Shown: in pieces, positions 22,400-36,500 of the stretch
Layout of the letters: the number at the start of each line of letters is the position of its first letter
Numbering within the stretch: the stretch's first letter is position 1
Source of the DNA: Ampelomyces quisqualis
Lineage: Eukaryota; Ascomycota; Dothideomycetes; Pleosporales; Phaeosphaeriaceae
DNA: 64,000 nucleotides
Reading direction: 5' to 3'
Assembly (NCBI GenBank): GCA_018398575.1
Contig: JAGTXZ010000002.1
Location: 1,986,501-2,050,500 of the forward strand
Notes under the pieces: model-generated
Databases searched by the model: none
What the model was told of the DNA's origin: nothing
The model's input: only the letters and a program-made list of their open reading frames with translations
Made by a program: the position numbers and the translations under genes

Positions 22400-25300
22400 A
22401 GGCAAGCAGCTAAACTTAGTAACGTCTAGGAATAGATTAGTTAAACTGTAGCTAAGAATCTAATAGCACCTGCAGCGATTAAAATGCTTAACTCTTTAGA
22501 AATAACGCTCTAAGCCTTAATTAGGATCCTTAAGTACAACCTAGCTCTAACAGACAATAATACTATGCACCTAGTTAGGCAGCAGTATTAAGCTTATCTT
22601 AAAAAGGCTAGGTACAGCAGAATTACTCTAGATAAATAGTTTAACAAATAGTAAGTAATCTATAGCAAGGCTTAAGTGTTCTAAGTTATAGAGGTACAGG
22701 AATAACTTACTCTTACTAACTTTCTTAACACTCTATCTATTAAGATTGCCTTAGATTAGGCTTAATTAATGCGTTAGGATATTATTAAAGACGCAGCCCT
22801 TAGTTAGCCTACTATAACTATGTATAATCTAGCTAAGATCTTTACTCTAATACTTTAGGAGCAAGCAGTTCTAGTTACTAAAGGAAAATCCTATTTAGCC
22901 TTTGCTACCCTTAGAAATATTAAAAACTTAGAAAACTCTAATCTAAAGAACAAAGGTAAAGACAATTTAAAGCTAAAATCTTACCTCTATAGAAATAATA
23001 AAAAGCACAAATAGGACCTAATAAATTGTCTTTAACTAAAGACTACAATTACTAGATTAGCTCTACTAGGAAAAGTACTAATCAAGATCTCTGATTTTAA
23101 CTAAAAGAAGGTCCTTAAGCAGCTTAACACTTCTAAGTAAGCCTTACTTAATAACAAGATCAAGAAAGCTAGTTAAACGCTACCTATTGTAGCTAACTAG
23201 TTAACTTCTAAGACTAAGACAGTAACATACCTAGGAGATGTTGTAGTAGTATTAATTAACCTAACTACTCTTAATTAAGAACCTAATGTTACTAATCTAG
23301 ACTTTAGAGTGTACACAACTACGTTTATAACCTATCTACTTTTAAGAAGTACTGTATATAATAGGGCTAGTGTAGTGCACCTAGTTAATAATTAGTTGCT
23401 TCTTATTCTAAGAATGTTTAGTTTTACCTACTCTAAAGAAATAGTTAAGGCTAGAATATAGTTACTCTCTGTAACTAGGTATAGCAATTAAGTAATTAAG
23501 AATCTTCTACACAGTCTAAAAGGCCTATACACAAGAAGCCTAAAGCTTAAGAAAGTAAAAGTTATAAACAGGTTTTATGTAAATATTGTATTTACAGCGC
23601 TGCTTAAGTAGGCAGGTATATAGCACAGTAGATTAGATAGCACTTTTTAGTTTAGATTATACAAGCAGAACGTTATTATACATAAGCTTTATAAGGCTTA
23701 TAACCTTTTGTTTATTAAATACAACTAGGTTACGCGCTACGTTCTAAAACTGCTAATCCTACACACCTTACATTAATCTAATATCTATTATTTAAGAGAA
23801 GATAACAAGGATCTTTAGCACAAACAATTAGGCTACTTAGGCTAGCAAGTACTCTAAGCTCTTGCTTATTTAGCCTAAAATGTTAAGATAAATAGAACTA
23901 AAAGAATTAGTTGCAAGAACTACTTAGTTACTTATGCAACTTAAGTTGTCTTATAACAACTAAGAGAAAGATTACTATAACTATTCTATTAAGTTTCCTA
24001 AGACCTGTTTAACATGCTAACAGGCAGGCTTTATAAAGAATAGTCCTTAATTATTAAAGAAGACTACTTAGGCAAGCTTTTTAACTACAACCTTTATAAT
24101 AAGACGTTAATTAAGATTATAAGAGTAATTTACTAATTTACAGCCTAAGTTAAGAACAAATTTAATCTAAAAATTGTAGAAATCTATTAAGATAATAACA
24201 CTGCAACTCTACCTTAGAGAGGGCGTTTGCAGTATAAAGAGTAGGCAGATTAAGAGAGGATTAAAATACTACGCCTACTACTATATACACATTAGCCAAA
24301 TAAATTAGCTAAGTAGGCAGGTTAGAAGCTAATTACAAAATTAATTAAGATGCGCACAGGTACAAATCTTCTAACTAAGCTCTAGCTATATATTATAGAT
24401 GCAGCTGCCTACTTACACAGCATAAGCCTATTAAAAATCTATAGTTTTTAATCCCTAAATAAGGTCCTGCACGCCTAGTTTAGGCAATATTTTTGATAGT
24501 GTAAGCTAGTAATTACTAGGCACAGGACTGCTAACTTACGCCTAAATTAGAGTAGTATTTATGCCTATAGCTGCAGAGCGTATCCTCTTAATTGTAACTA
24601 AGTAGTAGGCAGGAACAAGTAAGAGTTTAAAGTTAACTCTTATAGCTATATTAGATATCTAGTAGGCTATTAAGCCTCTAATATCTATTATATATAGGTT
24701 CTATTAATTAATTAAGTAATTGCATTAAAGGATGTTACCTTTAATAAATCTATATTCTACTCTAGTAACTAAGAAGATAAGATACCTAAAGAGTAAGCAC
24801 TTAAAATTGTAGATATTTTACACGTTAGTAATCTTAATAATTCTAGGCAGGATATTAACCTGCCTATTTTATAAGATTAACTAAGCTAGAAAATTACTAA
24901 GGTTACTAAGCAATAGCTTAGAGGTAAGCATCTAATTCTAAGAATTATAGAAACTAGCTAATCTTATAATTATAAAGGAAAGAAGGTAGAAGCTAAGAGA
25001 AATGCTAGCAAGGCTAGCAAGCATTTAAGAATTCTCTTAGACTAAAGTAAATATACTAGGCTTGTTACACTAGAGGCAACTCTAGAACTAGATTAGTTAT
25101 TTAGTATTTAGCTTATTAAGCGCGTAGGATCTAACAGCTAAGGACTATTGCTAGGTCCTAAAAGAGCTAGCCTGTTAGTATCTAGGGATTAGATAGGTTC
25201 TTAATAGAATAAGTAGTTAGCCTTTTCTTCCCCTGCTACTTAACTTAAAAGTAGTAACTCTAGAGCTCTAGACAAAGCAGGATTAGTAAATCTTCCTATA

Positions 25301-27240
25301 TAATCAAGTTGTTAACTATAAAGAGCAGCCTCTAAGATTAATAAACTACTAACTTAATACATGCTACTTTGCTGCAACAAGAATTATAACAATTAGATAA
25401 AGAGTAAAAGTATTAATAGATTAATTGTAGATCTATTTGTAGATTACTAGAAGAATAATTTTAAGAACACTTTCTTACTAGGCCTTGTAAAAGCCTAGAC
25501 CAAGCGCTTTAGTTATAAAATACTAAAAGCTATAATTATAACAGCTATACTAAGTAATTAAAATTACTAAGTAGTTAAGAAGCGTGCTTCTAGAAATAAC
25601 ATGCCTAAGCTGCCTAACATATAGAAGCAGATGCTTTAACATCTAATAAAAAGCCTGTTGTTAGATACCTTTCTTAAGGAAATTAATTAGCTATACAAGA
25701 AAGATACCTAAAAAGAGATTCTAAAGCACAAGTCTAAGGATTAACTAATTCTATTAAAATAGGTCTAGGTATATAAGTTTAATTAAGACAGTTACTTTCT
25801 AAAGTATAAGGCTAGGCTTATAGTAAGAGAAGATCTCTAGGTAAAGGACTCTTTACTTACTACGTACGCTACTATACTTGCAGCTAAGTCTTTTAGGATT
25901 GCTATAGCTATTGCAGCCTAGTTTAATCTAGAAATTATATAATATAACGTAGTTAGAGCGTTTCTTAACGCCTTAATTACAGCTAATAATCTAGTGTTCT
26001 GTAATCTACTAGATAGATTTAAAAAAGCTAGGCTTTGTATAAGGCTTAACTAAGCGCTCTACAGGCTTAGAGAATCTTTATTACTTTAGTATAAGGAATT
26101 CTTAAGATTACTGCGCGAGATAGGACTACTTGCATCTAAAGAAGAACCTTGCCTTTTTTTTACTTAGGATTAAATAATCTTTATTCTGTTCTACGTTAAT
26201 AATATCCTGCTTATTTACTACAAGAATTACAAGCTTAGAGCTTAGAATCTATAGTCTAAGATTATTAGCAAATATAAAATCTAGGATTAAGGACCAGTTA
26301 AATAGTTCCTTAGGATTAGAGTTATCTAAAACAGATTAGACTAATTAATTACTCTAGTCTATAACGCCTATATTAACAAGATTACTAAGAAATTTAGACT
26401 ACACAATAGATTATTTCCTCTAACACTATTGCTATCTAAGAAGCTTTACAAGAACACTAAAGAAGCTAGTAAGTAAGAAATTAAGACCTATTAAGAAAGA
26501 GTTAGATTAGTCCTCTACACTGCAATTATAATATGCCTAGATATAGCCTATACAGTCTTAAAGCTTTCCTATTTCTTAACTAACTCTTTAGACAAGTATA
26601 TTAAAGCTATAAAATAGGTAATTATGTACTTGTATTAAACAAGATTTAATTTAATTAAGTATATAGATTTTAATAGTCTAGAACTAACTATCTGCAGAGA
26701 CGCCTTCTTTGCTAACAATAAATTAACTAGGCGTTTCTTACATAGTTATATAGATACCTGTTTAGAGGAGCAATCTCTTAGAAAGCTGCTAGATAAAGAT
26801 TAGTCACTACCTTAACTAAAGAAGCTAAGCTATTTGCTCTAAAATACGCTGCAAAAGAATCTATAGCGCTTAGCTAGTTCTTTAAGAAGCTTATAGTTAA
26901 TCTAGAAGATCTATAGAATATCTAGTGTAATAATTAGCAAACTATCTAGCTAGTTATAAGGAAAAATAAGTAGATATCTACAAAGCTTAGGTATGTTAAC
27001 ATTTAGAATATGTAGCTTAGGCAAGAGCACTTAAAAGGATTATTCTAAGTATCTTATCTAGAATCTAGATTAATGCTAGCTAATAGTCTTACTAAGAACC
27101 TTACTTATTAACAATTCCTTAAGTTTAAGCAGCTTCTTAACCTTAAGGATATAAGCAAGTTACTTACAAAGCAATAATTTAGAAAATACAAAGATTAATT
27201 TAACTTTTCTATCTACTAATTAATTTGCTTGCTTTAGAAG
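22400..27240 (+). pseudogene. gag-pol relic of copia element D
   Basis: Plus-strand frame with many TAG/TAA. The gag-pre-integrase box reads HKQLGYLG at about 23818-23842. Integrase follows to about 25.2 kb, then reverse transcriptase with VVRAFLNALITANNLVF near 25950-26000. The polymerase box at 26192-26209 reads YVNNIL where copia elements have YVDD. The RNase H region is near 26.7-27.1 kb. Both catalytic Asp residues are lost, so the enzyme would be dead even without the stops. Confidence 0.82.
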
Positions 27241-28987
27241 CTTAAGATTACTATAGGACCTAAGCAGAGCAAACACGCAAAAACTAAGACTACTAACGCT
27301 AAATTATAAGCAAAACTATCTAGAAACTTACCTCTATAAAGTTAAAGACCTTATTAATTATCTTATAAGCTTAAGCACAACGCTTAGCAATTAAGAGACC
27401 TAAAGCTCTTAATCTATAGCTTAGAGTTAGCAAATCTCTAACTGTTCCTATAGCCTTAGGCAAAAAAGACAACAGCTAATCTTATACTAGCTCTTAACGC
27501 TTAGGTATTAGAATCTAAGTAGCCTAGAGCTGCTTCTTAAGTAGTAGAGTGTTAGGCAGAAAAGAGCTGTAGCGCTAGTAACTAAACAACAACTGCTACC
27601 TACTTAGCGTAAACAGAGCCTAAGCTATAAACTTGCTTAACGCTCTACTAAACTTATATCCTTTAAAGCCCTAAGCAGAACGCGTAGGCTTAGCACCTAG
27701 TAAGCTATAAGTTAGATTAATATAGCTTAAGCTTGCCCAAAAACTACTAAGAGATAGAACGCTCTAAGCCTGCTACATAGCCTTTACAGCCTTAAGCTAC
27801 TAGTTAAGCTATACGCAAGCCTTCTCTAGCTTTTATAAACAAATTAGCTATTTCTAAAATTAAACAATCTTGAAAACTTACCTTAATAGTTCTTTTGAAT
27901 ACGCTAATAATAATTTGCATAGCCTGCTTACGTAGATTACTAGGACTACTTATATTAGCAAGTATATTATTAATAGTAACTAAAGTAACTTATATCTTAA
28001 CGCAAGAATAGTTTAGGCAAGCTATATAATACTTACTTATTATTAATCTAGCTCTACTGTAGTAGCAGCTGTTACTTTACTTATTAGTAAACTAAAAGGT
28101 ATAGCGTAAGTATAAACTAGAGCAAAGCTCTCTTTTCTTAACTCTAATAGTCTCTTTACTAGAAACTACTCTACTCTTAGGCAAGGAATCGCGCTACTTA
28201 GTCTTACGCTAGAATTAGCGTAGCAGATTTAGATTGTTAGCCTTACTCTTAATAGTAGGCGCAGTAGTAGCAGCAGCGTTCTTTTTATAGGCGCGCGCGT
28301 AGGCTATTTTGTTAACTACAATAGTAGGATTCTTCTTAGGCAGCTGCCTAAGTTAGTAATAGACTAGATTAAAAGCAAAGGAACTTACTATAATAGAGAA
28401 GATTAAGCAAGTAGTTAATAAAGTAGATAATAAGAAGAATAAGTAGATAGATAGCTAGTTTACAAGTTAATTAATAAGTTAATTAATACTCTAGAGTGTA
28501 AGAATATAGAAGTAGGCAACCTTTTTATACCTAAGCAACGTAACTGCTAGGTAACAATCTTACCTATACTCTTTCTTACCTTGTTACATAATCTTACTGT
28601 ATAATAACACGTATTAACAAACTGCCTCTTACTTAGGCAACAGACTATACTATAACAAATACTCTAAAGTAAAGCTTAGCTAATAGGCAAACTTATACTA
28701 ACAGTCTGTTTATACCTATCCTATAGACTGCCTGCTTACAAAACCTACACATAAGGCCTAAAGAGATAATATAGGCTATATTTTTTAAACAAATAACACT
28801 AATATTAGATTTAGTTATATATATAGTAAATGATTAGGAATTTATACGCTAATAACTTATATTTAAGCTAATAAATAGAGTAAACGTAACGCCTGCAATA
28901 CAAAGCAGTATTACTATTTACCTTAATTACTACTTCTACTCTACTAAACAGATTAGGTAAGCTAACAAGTTTGCCTAATCTAGGGGG

Positions 28988-29208
28988 TGTATAATAGAGG
29001 ATGTAAATTAGCAGATTACAAGGTTGTTACGTGTAATAACTAAGTGTATTACTAATAAGATAGAATCTATTTAGAACTAGACTAACTTATTAAGCTGTTT
29101 CTTAGCTTACTGTATTTAATCTGATTAATTCTTACATAGTATAGAACAAGTAATACAATCCTTTTTTACTTATAACAATTTAATCTATAGTATTGCTTAG
29201 CTCCTACA
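28988..29208 (+). repeat. 3' LTR of copia element D
   Basis: 221 bp, starting TGTATAATAGAGGATGTAAA after the purine tract and ending CTCCTACA. It pairs with 21676-21894. Confidence 0.8.
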
Positions 29209-29430
29209 GTTTTAAATAGGCTTAACCTACCATAATCTCTACCTAAACCTCTACCTAAGGTCTATACAACTTTACCTCTACCTCTACCTACTACTAGCAT
29301 AAAATAGAAGAGTAGAGGTTAGGTTGCAAATTTAACTAGTATAACCTTAACTTATACTCTACCTACAATTAATTTAACCTTAACTTAACTAGCACCTAAA
29401 GAGGTATACTCTCTACCTATTTACTAGTAT
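29209..29430 (+). mobile_element. Probable 3' end fragment of a second hAT-associated copy
   Basis: CCTAACC/CTACCTA-rich sequence, more decayed than 18398-18585 but ending in the same CCTATTTACTAG. It sits directly against the copia LTR. No coding content. Confidence 0.45.
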
Positions 29431-29924
29431 ACTACTTAGTAAGTTCTTAGTTAAAGAAAAACCTTAGCTCCTTGGCCTAGAATACTAAAAGATTCTCTAG
29501 GCTAGAATACTAAAAGCCTCTAGACTATAACACTATAAAAGCTCTAGCACTAGAGGTACTAAACTCTTTAAGCTAGATCTATAAGAATTTCTAGCTATAT
29601 ATAAAACTTCTTTAGATAGAAATTAGAATAGGTTATTAATTTATATCTTTATCTTCTAGTAGCTACTTTAAGAGTCTAGCTCTTAGATAATATACTTTAT
29701 TCTAGAGTTTAAGAATAATAATATTATAGCGTAGATAGAGTAGGTAAAGCTAGTAGAGTTAGTAGGCTTTTAGTAGAGAAGTTTAACTAGGTTAGGTAGG
29801 CTAAGTAACTAGAAGAAAATACACGCAGCTTAAGGTAGTTAAGTATAGCTAAGGATAGTCTAAATAGCCTAGTTACCTATTCTAATAGTATTAGAGATAT
29901 TTCTACCTCTAATAACGTTAATTT
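29431..29924 (+). mobile_element. Fragment of element E-type LTR and leader, interrupted by element B
   Basis: The reverse complement of about 5880-6010 (AAACCTTAGC, then repeated CTAGAATACTAAAAG motifs) is recognisable at 29455-29520, followed by a short plus frame. Element B inserted at its right end; the flank may resume at 37041. Confidence 0.45.
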
Positions 29925-30546
29925 TGTAACAACGCAAGTAGGTACAGCTATTAGAATTAAAATAGATACGTATTAGAGGCATATAGGAGTGCGTGTTGTA
30001 TCAGAGATTCTAGATTAGCTATATACCTATAGGTCTTGTACAGAAGGACAAGGAAAACTTATCCTTTATCTAATGCATTAGGCTTGTATTTATAGTTAAA
30101 GTAGCAACTAAGTTAAAGCTATTTAAGGCGCTTTTAGTGCTGCCTCTACTATCTCTTGCATAATCTATTACTAAGCCTTTATAGGGTATTAGATGTAATG
30201 TGTATTTGTATATGCCTGTTTTATTACTTCTCTTCTTAAAATTAATAGCCTCTATTAATTAGGTCTGTATGAGTATACTTTTAGATACCTTCTAAAAATT
30301 TTGAAAAGTCTTATTTACCTTAACTTTAGATTTCTAATAATATGTTGTAGCTGTTTGTTATTGTTTTACTTAGCGTAGCAGCGCGTTTATTATCCTAACT
30401 TTACCTAGAGTTTTTAGAGTATATGTACAAGGCTAGCTCTTAGTATACTACTTTTTTACACTCTTCTTCTACACGTTTGTATACCTACAGCTATCTAACT
30501 ACCCTTCTAATTTAATTACTAGCTAACTGTTTTGCAGATATATATA

Positions 30547-31236
30547 ATGCCTATTCCTGTCTCTCTTAAAGCTTATCTTTTAGCCTATTAGGTTATTTAC
30601 TTGCAGGCTGCAAGGGCTTTTGCCTGCAGCTATTTTAATATTAAGTTTAGATTCTATTTAGACGTATCTAAGAAGTGTGCTTATTGCACACTCTTAAATA
30701 AGAAGTGTTAGCTAGTTCTCTAATATGCAGGCTAGGAGTATAATAGTCTTTTAAAGGCCCTTAATTGCATATTTGCTGCCTTAAGTAGTAATAAGAAGAA
30801 TAAGGTATTAGTAAAAAAGGAGGCTAACGTATAGTTAGCTGCGTTTTAGTTAGCTACTGCTATGCAGGTTAGCTCTGCACAAGTAGCTAACTTCAATACT
30901 ACTAACCTGCTAGTTAGCGCTTACTACTAGAGGGAGAAGTTAGCTAAGAAGGTTAAGATAATAGCTAGAGAGGTAAAGACTCTTAGGCAGTTTATGTCTA
31001 GGCTAGTTAGAGTAGTAGTAGAGTTAGTAGATGCCCTTATAGCATCTAGAGTAGAGCAGAACGCAGAGAAAGTAGTAGTAAAGTTAGGCAGCTCTTGTGT
31101 GTAGATCTAAAATAGAAGAAAACTAGGTAGTACATTAGTATCTGTACCTAAGAAGTTAGATAGTTAAAAGTGTTCTACTAAGAGTAGCTATAGTCTGCTA
31201 TTAGATCTAATAAAAGAGTAAGACTCTTTTTATTAA
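30547..31236 (+). pseudogene. Antisense accessory frame in element B (230 codons)
   Basis: Starts ATG (MPIPVSLKAYLLAY) and runs in one frame to TAA TAG. Features of the predicted protein: an N-terminal part with a Cys-rich segment (KKCAYC, then NKKC, about residues 47-60), then Lys-rich and Val/Leu-rich helical stretches likely to form a coiled coil (EKLAKKVKIIAREVKTL near residue 140). Interruptions are all TAG. Lack of frameshifts against the copy in A, despite strong point mutation, argues for a real gene at the time of insertion. Position next to the LTR suggests transcription from the opposite LTR. Unknown function; possibly a nucleic-acid-binding or regulatory protein, which is inference. 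Confidence 0.65.
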
Positions 31237-31299
31237 TAGTTGTTACTTACTAGTATAGTAGTTGCAATATTAAGTTTAATTTTCTTAATATAGTTATCT

Positions 31300-34200
31300 T
31301 AAAGTAATGTAAGATCTTTAACTCCTTTTTTTTTATGCTGTAATCTACTTAGCTAACGCTTGTAGAAGTCTTAGCTATTTTAGATAGCGTTTATAGAACG
31401 CTTACAATATATATAAGGCGCCTATAAAGTTTAAGGCATTATACTAAGTAGAGTTAGAATTATAGCCTACCTATTTTACATAATACTTTAGGATAGAGCA
31501 GTACAGCTTGCTAGCTAGGATTTCTTTAACTTCTTATTCTTTAACGCCTTAAATTAAGATGCTAGATAGGTTTAGGCTTAGCTAACTAGGCAGAGGGTTG
31601 TTAGAGTCTTTATAGAAGACGTCTAGAGCAAACATGTTATAGATCTTAGAACTTTTAGGTAGCTTTAGTTAGAATAAATAGCTAACTTGTTCTAAAACTT
31701 TAAAGAAGCCTTTCTACAATTTAGCAAGTTTGCAACTTAGGTAGGTAACAGATAGGTTTTATGTTAAGAAGTAAACCTTGTTACCTACTACCTAATTAAC
31801 AAGTTAATAATATTTATTTACTTTAGTAGCTATCTGTTACTGCGCCTTCTCTATATTATCTTTAGCTGTGCACTAGGCTTTATGCATGTAGGTAGCTAAG
31901 CTTAAGGCATCTTTAACGTTTACATCTTTGTGTTTTAAAGAAGATAATACTTAATCCTAGCTCTATTATAGTTTAGATCTAAACAGAAGCTAGTACAGCG
32001 CTATACTAATTGCAGAGTGCAGTAGTGTAGCTTAGGCTTAATTAATTATTAGCAAGACGTTACTCTAGTTATTCTAGTAATAGAATATAAAGGGCCTTAA
32101 TTGTTAATTAATATACTTGTTTTTAATCTAAGTTTATTTATTAGTTTGTTTATAGTAGGCTATAGAAAGCTTAAGTTGCACGCCTAGAATCTTGCAGAAC
32201 TTAGACTAGAATTAGAACATAAACTAAAGTCTGCAGTTAGATACTATACTTTTAGGCGTATAGCTAAATTAGTATACTTATTAGATAAACAAGTAAGCTA
32301 TTTCTTAAGCGTTAATTGTTTTGTAGTAAAGGATAGAAACAGCTTGCTTAGATAGATAATTAATAACAACTATAATTTAATTATAGCTATAATAATCTGT
32401 TAGAAATGTCTTAAAATCTATACACAAATGCTGCATAGGCCTATTAGAAATTAGTAACAGATAGAGAAAACCTTAAGATTAGAGCTGTCTTAGATAGAAT
32501 CTTTAATAAGATACGTAGTTTTGTATATAGCGTTTATATATAGCCTCTATGCCTTTTTAGTAATATTACTAAGCTAGAAGCTAATATATCTTTATAGCGC
32601 TTAGGTAAGTAGTAAATACCTAATTATAAGCCTCTCTAATTAGTTAGGTACATAAGGAGAAATCCTTAAGTACATAAAGGCGTAAGTAATAAAGTAGTAG
32701 TCTTTCTTAGACACAATATAGCTATAGCAGCGTAAGGCGTTCTTTCTTAAAGGAGTAGTAATTCTTTACTAGCAGAGCTTTAATTAGTTCTAAAGAGTTA
32801 ATGTTTAATAGGGCACTAATAGAGTAAACTAAAATAGCTAATATATTAGTCTTTGTATAGTTATAGATATAGTTCTAAGCTAGTTTAGAGTTAACCTAGG
32901 GGTTTAGGCGTTTAGGTCTTAGAAGTACACAGGATCTGTTGTCTTGTTAGGCGGCCTTAACTTTGCTAACATTTTGTTCTCTTTAGCTTAGGATATTAGC
33001 TTGCTTGTTAAGCTTGCTAGGTATATACTTAATGCAAAAATTAAATAGAGTAATAATCTCTGCCTATTATGCTTAGCGTGCATTAAGAACCTTAGTAGTT
33101 ATAAAGTATTCTAAGAAGTAGTAATCTAAATACACTTGGATTTAGCTTTGTATAGAGGTAAGTTTAGCTCTCTACTTCTTAAACACTTTTAGAATAGCAA
33201 AAAGTTCTTTGTTATATATTTCTTAATTAAGCTTAGCTCTAAATAGGGCGTAACTATAGAACGCTATAGAGTACTACTTGTTATTAGAGTGCTTCTAAGA
33301 AAGTACTCCTACTATTACTCTATTAGACGCGTTAGTTTCTAACTTTGTATTATACTTAGGATAGAAATGTAATAGCATAGAGATTGCTAGAAGTAAGGCT
33401 TTAATCTAATTAAAAGCCTGTTAGCAGTCTATAGTCTATTTAAACAGTGTAGCAGGACTTTAAAGCTTTATAATTAGTTTAGCTACACAAAAGAAATCTT
33501 TAATAAATTGTTAATAAAAACTAGCAAAACTAAGAAATAACTTAACGCTAGTAATTATAGTAGGTTTAGCCTAGTTTTAGAGTACTTCTACCTTGTTAGA
33601 GTTAACTTTAGTGCTCTAGTTTGTTAAAACGTAACCTAAATACTTTGTGCAAGTTATATAGAATTTACTCTCCTAAATGTCTACTTAGAGTCCTGCAGTA
33701 TGTAGGCGCTCTAGAACCTTTTAGACGTGTTTCTAATATAAGTTTATATCCTTAGAGTAGATTAAGATATTATTAAGATACGCAATATAGAAATTGTTAA
33801 GAAAATTAATTAGTATATTATTTATATAGCACTAATATGTAGCTAGTCTATTGTATAAGCTAAAAGAAAGCACTTTACACTTGTAGGTACTGTAACAGGT
33901 CTAAAAAGTAGTATACTCTTTGAAATTAAGATCTATACAAATTTTGTTAAAAGTAGCTCTAATATTAAACTCAGTAAAGATCTTAGCTTTAGAGAGATGT
34001 AATAGCAGCTTATTAATATAAAGGATTAGATAGACGTTCTTGCGCGTAAGGGCGTTAATCTTCTAGTAGTCTACACAGATACGTATATCTCTATTTAGTT
34101 TGCGTACACAAAGGATAAGTAAAGCAAAAAGACTTTAGCTAGCCTTAATAAAACTCTTCTAAAGGTGTTCTTAGACGTAGGCCTTAGTAGCTTTAAGCTC

Positions 34201-36500
34201 CTCTTAATTCTACTTGTGTAGAGAACTAAACGCATTTAGTAATAGTTCTTTAAAAATAATTTTATAATTGTATAAACAATAAAAAGGCAATTAATTAGCT
34301 ACTAACTTACTAAACATATCCTAATACTAGAAGTAGCAGGCAGGTAATTACTTATCTAATTAGCATTAATTATCTGCGTTATCCTTAGAAGCAAGAATCC
34401 TATTAATCTTATAGAGGCTAGTTATAAAGAACTTATTTTAGGGCTTCTTTACAATAAAGTAGAATGCATTAGCAGAAATAAGAGCAATATAGGTAGTTAG
34501 AGAAGGTTTAGACTCTAAGTAGGGTTGCTTAGTTAGGGTATAAGGAATCTGTAAGAATTTTTGGGCTAATAGGAGCTTTAAGCATCTCTTAATACAATAA
34601 ATAGAAGAAGAATAATAATAGTAAGGACTGTTTTAAATATAATAGTCTTCTTTCTCTTATAAGGCGTTGCGTTATTGCATATTAAGATAGACAGTAGCTA
34701 GCACTATAGCTTAATATAGAATAGTAAGAATAGAGGGTAAAGGATTGTATAAATAAAAGTACTTAGATAGCTAAATAAACTATAACCTATTTGTGTCTAA
34801 TTAAATCTTAAATTGTCTTAACTATTAGAGGCTAAGAATACAATCCTAAGACCTAAGATTAAGAATAAAGAATAGACAGTTTAAAATCTTTTAGCTATTA
34901 ATATTTAAGTGTAGTTAAATATATTAAGTAACTGCAAAAGTAATCTAATCCTTAAAGCTACGTACCTAAACCTAAAAGAGAAGCTTCTAAATAGGTTAAT
35001 GTAAAGCTTTAGAAACAGATAAAGTAATTTATAAATTTAAAAATAAGAAACTTTAAGCACTAGTGTTAACAAGAGTATTAAGGCATAAGCTAATGCCTTA
35101 GTTATAAAGAAGCGTAAGTATAAGGAAATAAAGACTGCAAAACAAATAAGAAAGGTTAAGGTAGAATAGATTGTAATAGTTTAGGCCTAGAGAGAAGGTT
35201 TCTTCTAGGCGCTTCTGTTTCTTATACAATATACCTCTTAGTTAGGTTACTCTTAAGTATCTTTAAACTTATCTACTTTTACAGCTTTAATCTAACGCAT
35301 ACAAGGCTTTATACAATTACTAGCGTAGTATTCTAGTTTACTACAATTGTAATAACTACTAAAAGTCTTTTATTATTCTAGCTTAGAAGTCTTTGTAAGA
35401 AGACGCACTATTATAGATTAATAGGCTAGCGCAGAATTTGTTAGGGCGCTAGTAGTAGCTATCTAATTTAGCTCTAAACTCTATTATAAGGCTAACCTAA
35501 TTAGAAATTTAGTAGCAGCTAGTGTTATACTTAGTGTAGAGTTGTTCTTCTGCTCTATATTATATGCAGTAAGGTATTCTACTATCTAATTAAATAAGTT
35601 TCTCTATTAGTGCCTAAATCCTAGGTTAGGGGCTTATAGTCCTAGCGTAATTTTTATCTATAAGTAGTAAAACTACTCTAAAGAAGGTACTTGTCTCTTA
35701 ACTGCAGAACTTAGAAACCTAGCTTTAAACAAGAAGAACATTTTCTTCTTAGTTATTTATATTTAATTAAAGGCTGCACAGCTTTTAGCTACCTTATTAC
35801 TTTTAATAAAGTAAGACTTAAGTAGCTTAATTATTTGCTTAGCGTTCTAGAATTACTCTTAATTAGTATCTAATAAATATTATAGCTTAAGATAGCTCTT
35901 AGCTAATCTTGTAGTATAGCTCTATACTAAGGCTATACATTGTCTTTTAGTCTAATAGTAATCTAAGTTAATATTAAGTTAATCCTAAATAGACGCTTGC
36001 TATTAGCAAAAGGTAGAATTCTTTCTATTACTAAAGTTGTTAATATTAGGCGTTTTCTTAGATTGTTAAAGTTAGTAAGAGCCTTTATAGCAATGTAAGT
36101 ACTTAGATATAAAGCTATTAGATAAATAGCAGAGTGCAGAATTGTTCTAGAGTAATTTAGTAGTAGGTAGAGGCTTGTCTAGTCTTACTAAAAGAGTTAG
36201 TCCTTTCTTAAGAGAATTAATTTCTGCTAACACCTATTTTAGTTCTTGTTGTAATTAATTAACCTTTATTTAAGTAGAGGTAGGATTTAGTAAAAGTATA
36301 GGTCTAGCTCTAGGCTAAGAGAGTCTGTCTCTAGATTTCTTAGTGTCTGTCTTTTTTACTTTAGCACTCTGTTACTAGGTTGTTACAGTTAATACAGAGT
36401 TGTCTTAAAAGAAGGCTCCTAGAGTTAGTTCTTTAGAGGGAGTTATTAGCGTTGCCTCTAATACTCTTAAGTTATTAATAGTCTCTAAGTTTCTATTATA
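31300..36500 (-). pseudogene. gag-pol relic of element B
   Basis: Minus-strand order gag, protease, reverse transcriptase, RNase H, integrase, chromodomain. The segment ILCVRKLNRDIRICVDY is readable at about 34055-34110, and the integration-site homologue GTTAGCAAAGTTAAGG lies near 32985. Stops are mostly TAG. Confidence 0.8.

Larger units (their letters stand above)
21676..29208 (+). mobile_element. RIP-degraded Ty1/copia retrotransposon (element D)
   Basis: Two direct repeats of about 220 bp (21676-21894 and 28988-29208) begin TGTA..ATAGA and end CTACA. A purine tract (TCTAGGGGG) immediately precedes the right copy, as expected for second-strand priming. The internal order is gag, integrase, reverse transcriptase, RNase H, which is the copia order. 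No matching target duplication is visible (AGAAT at left, GTTTT at right), so one border may have recombined. Confidence 0.85.
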
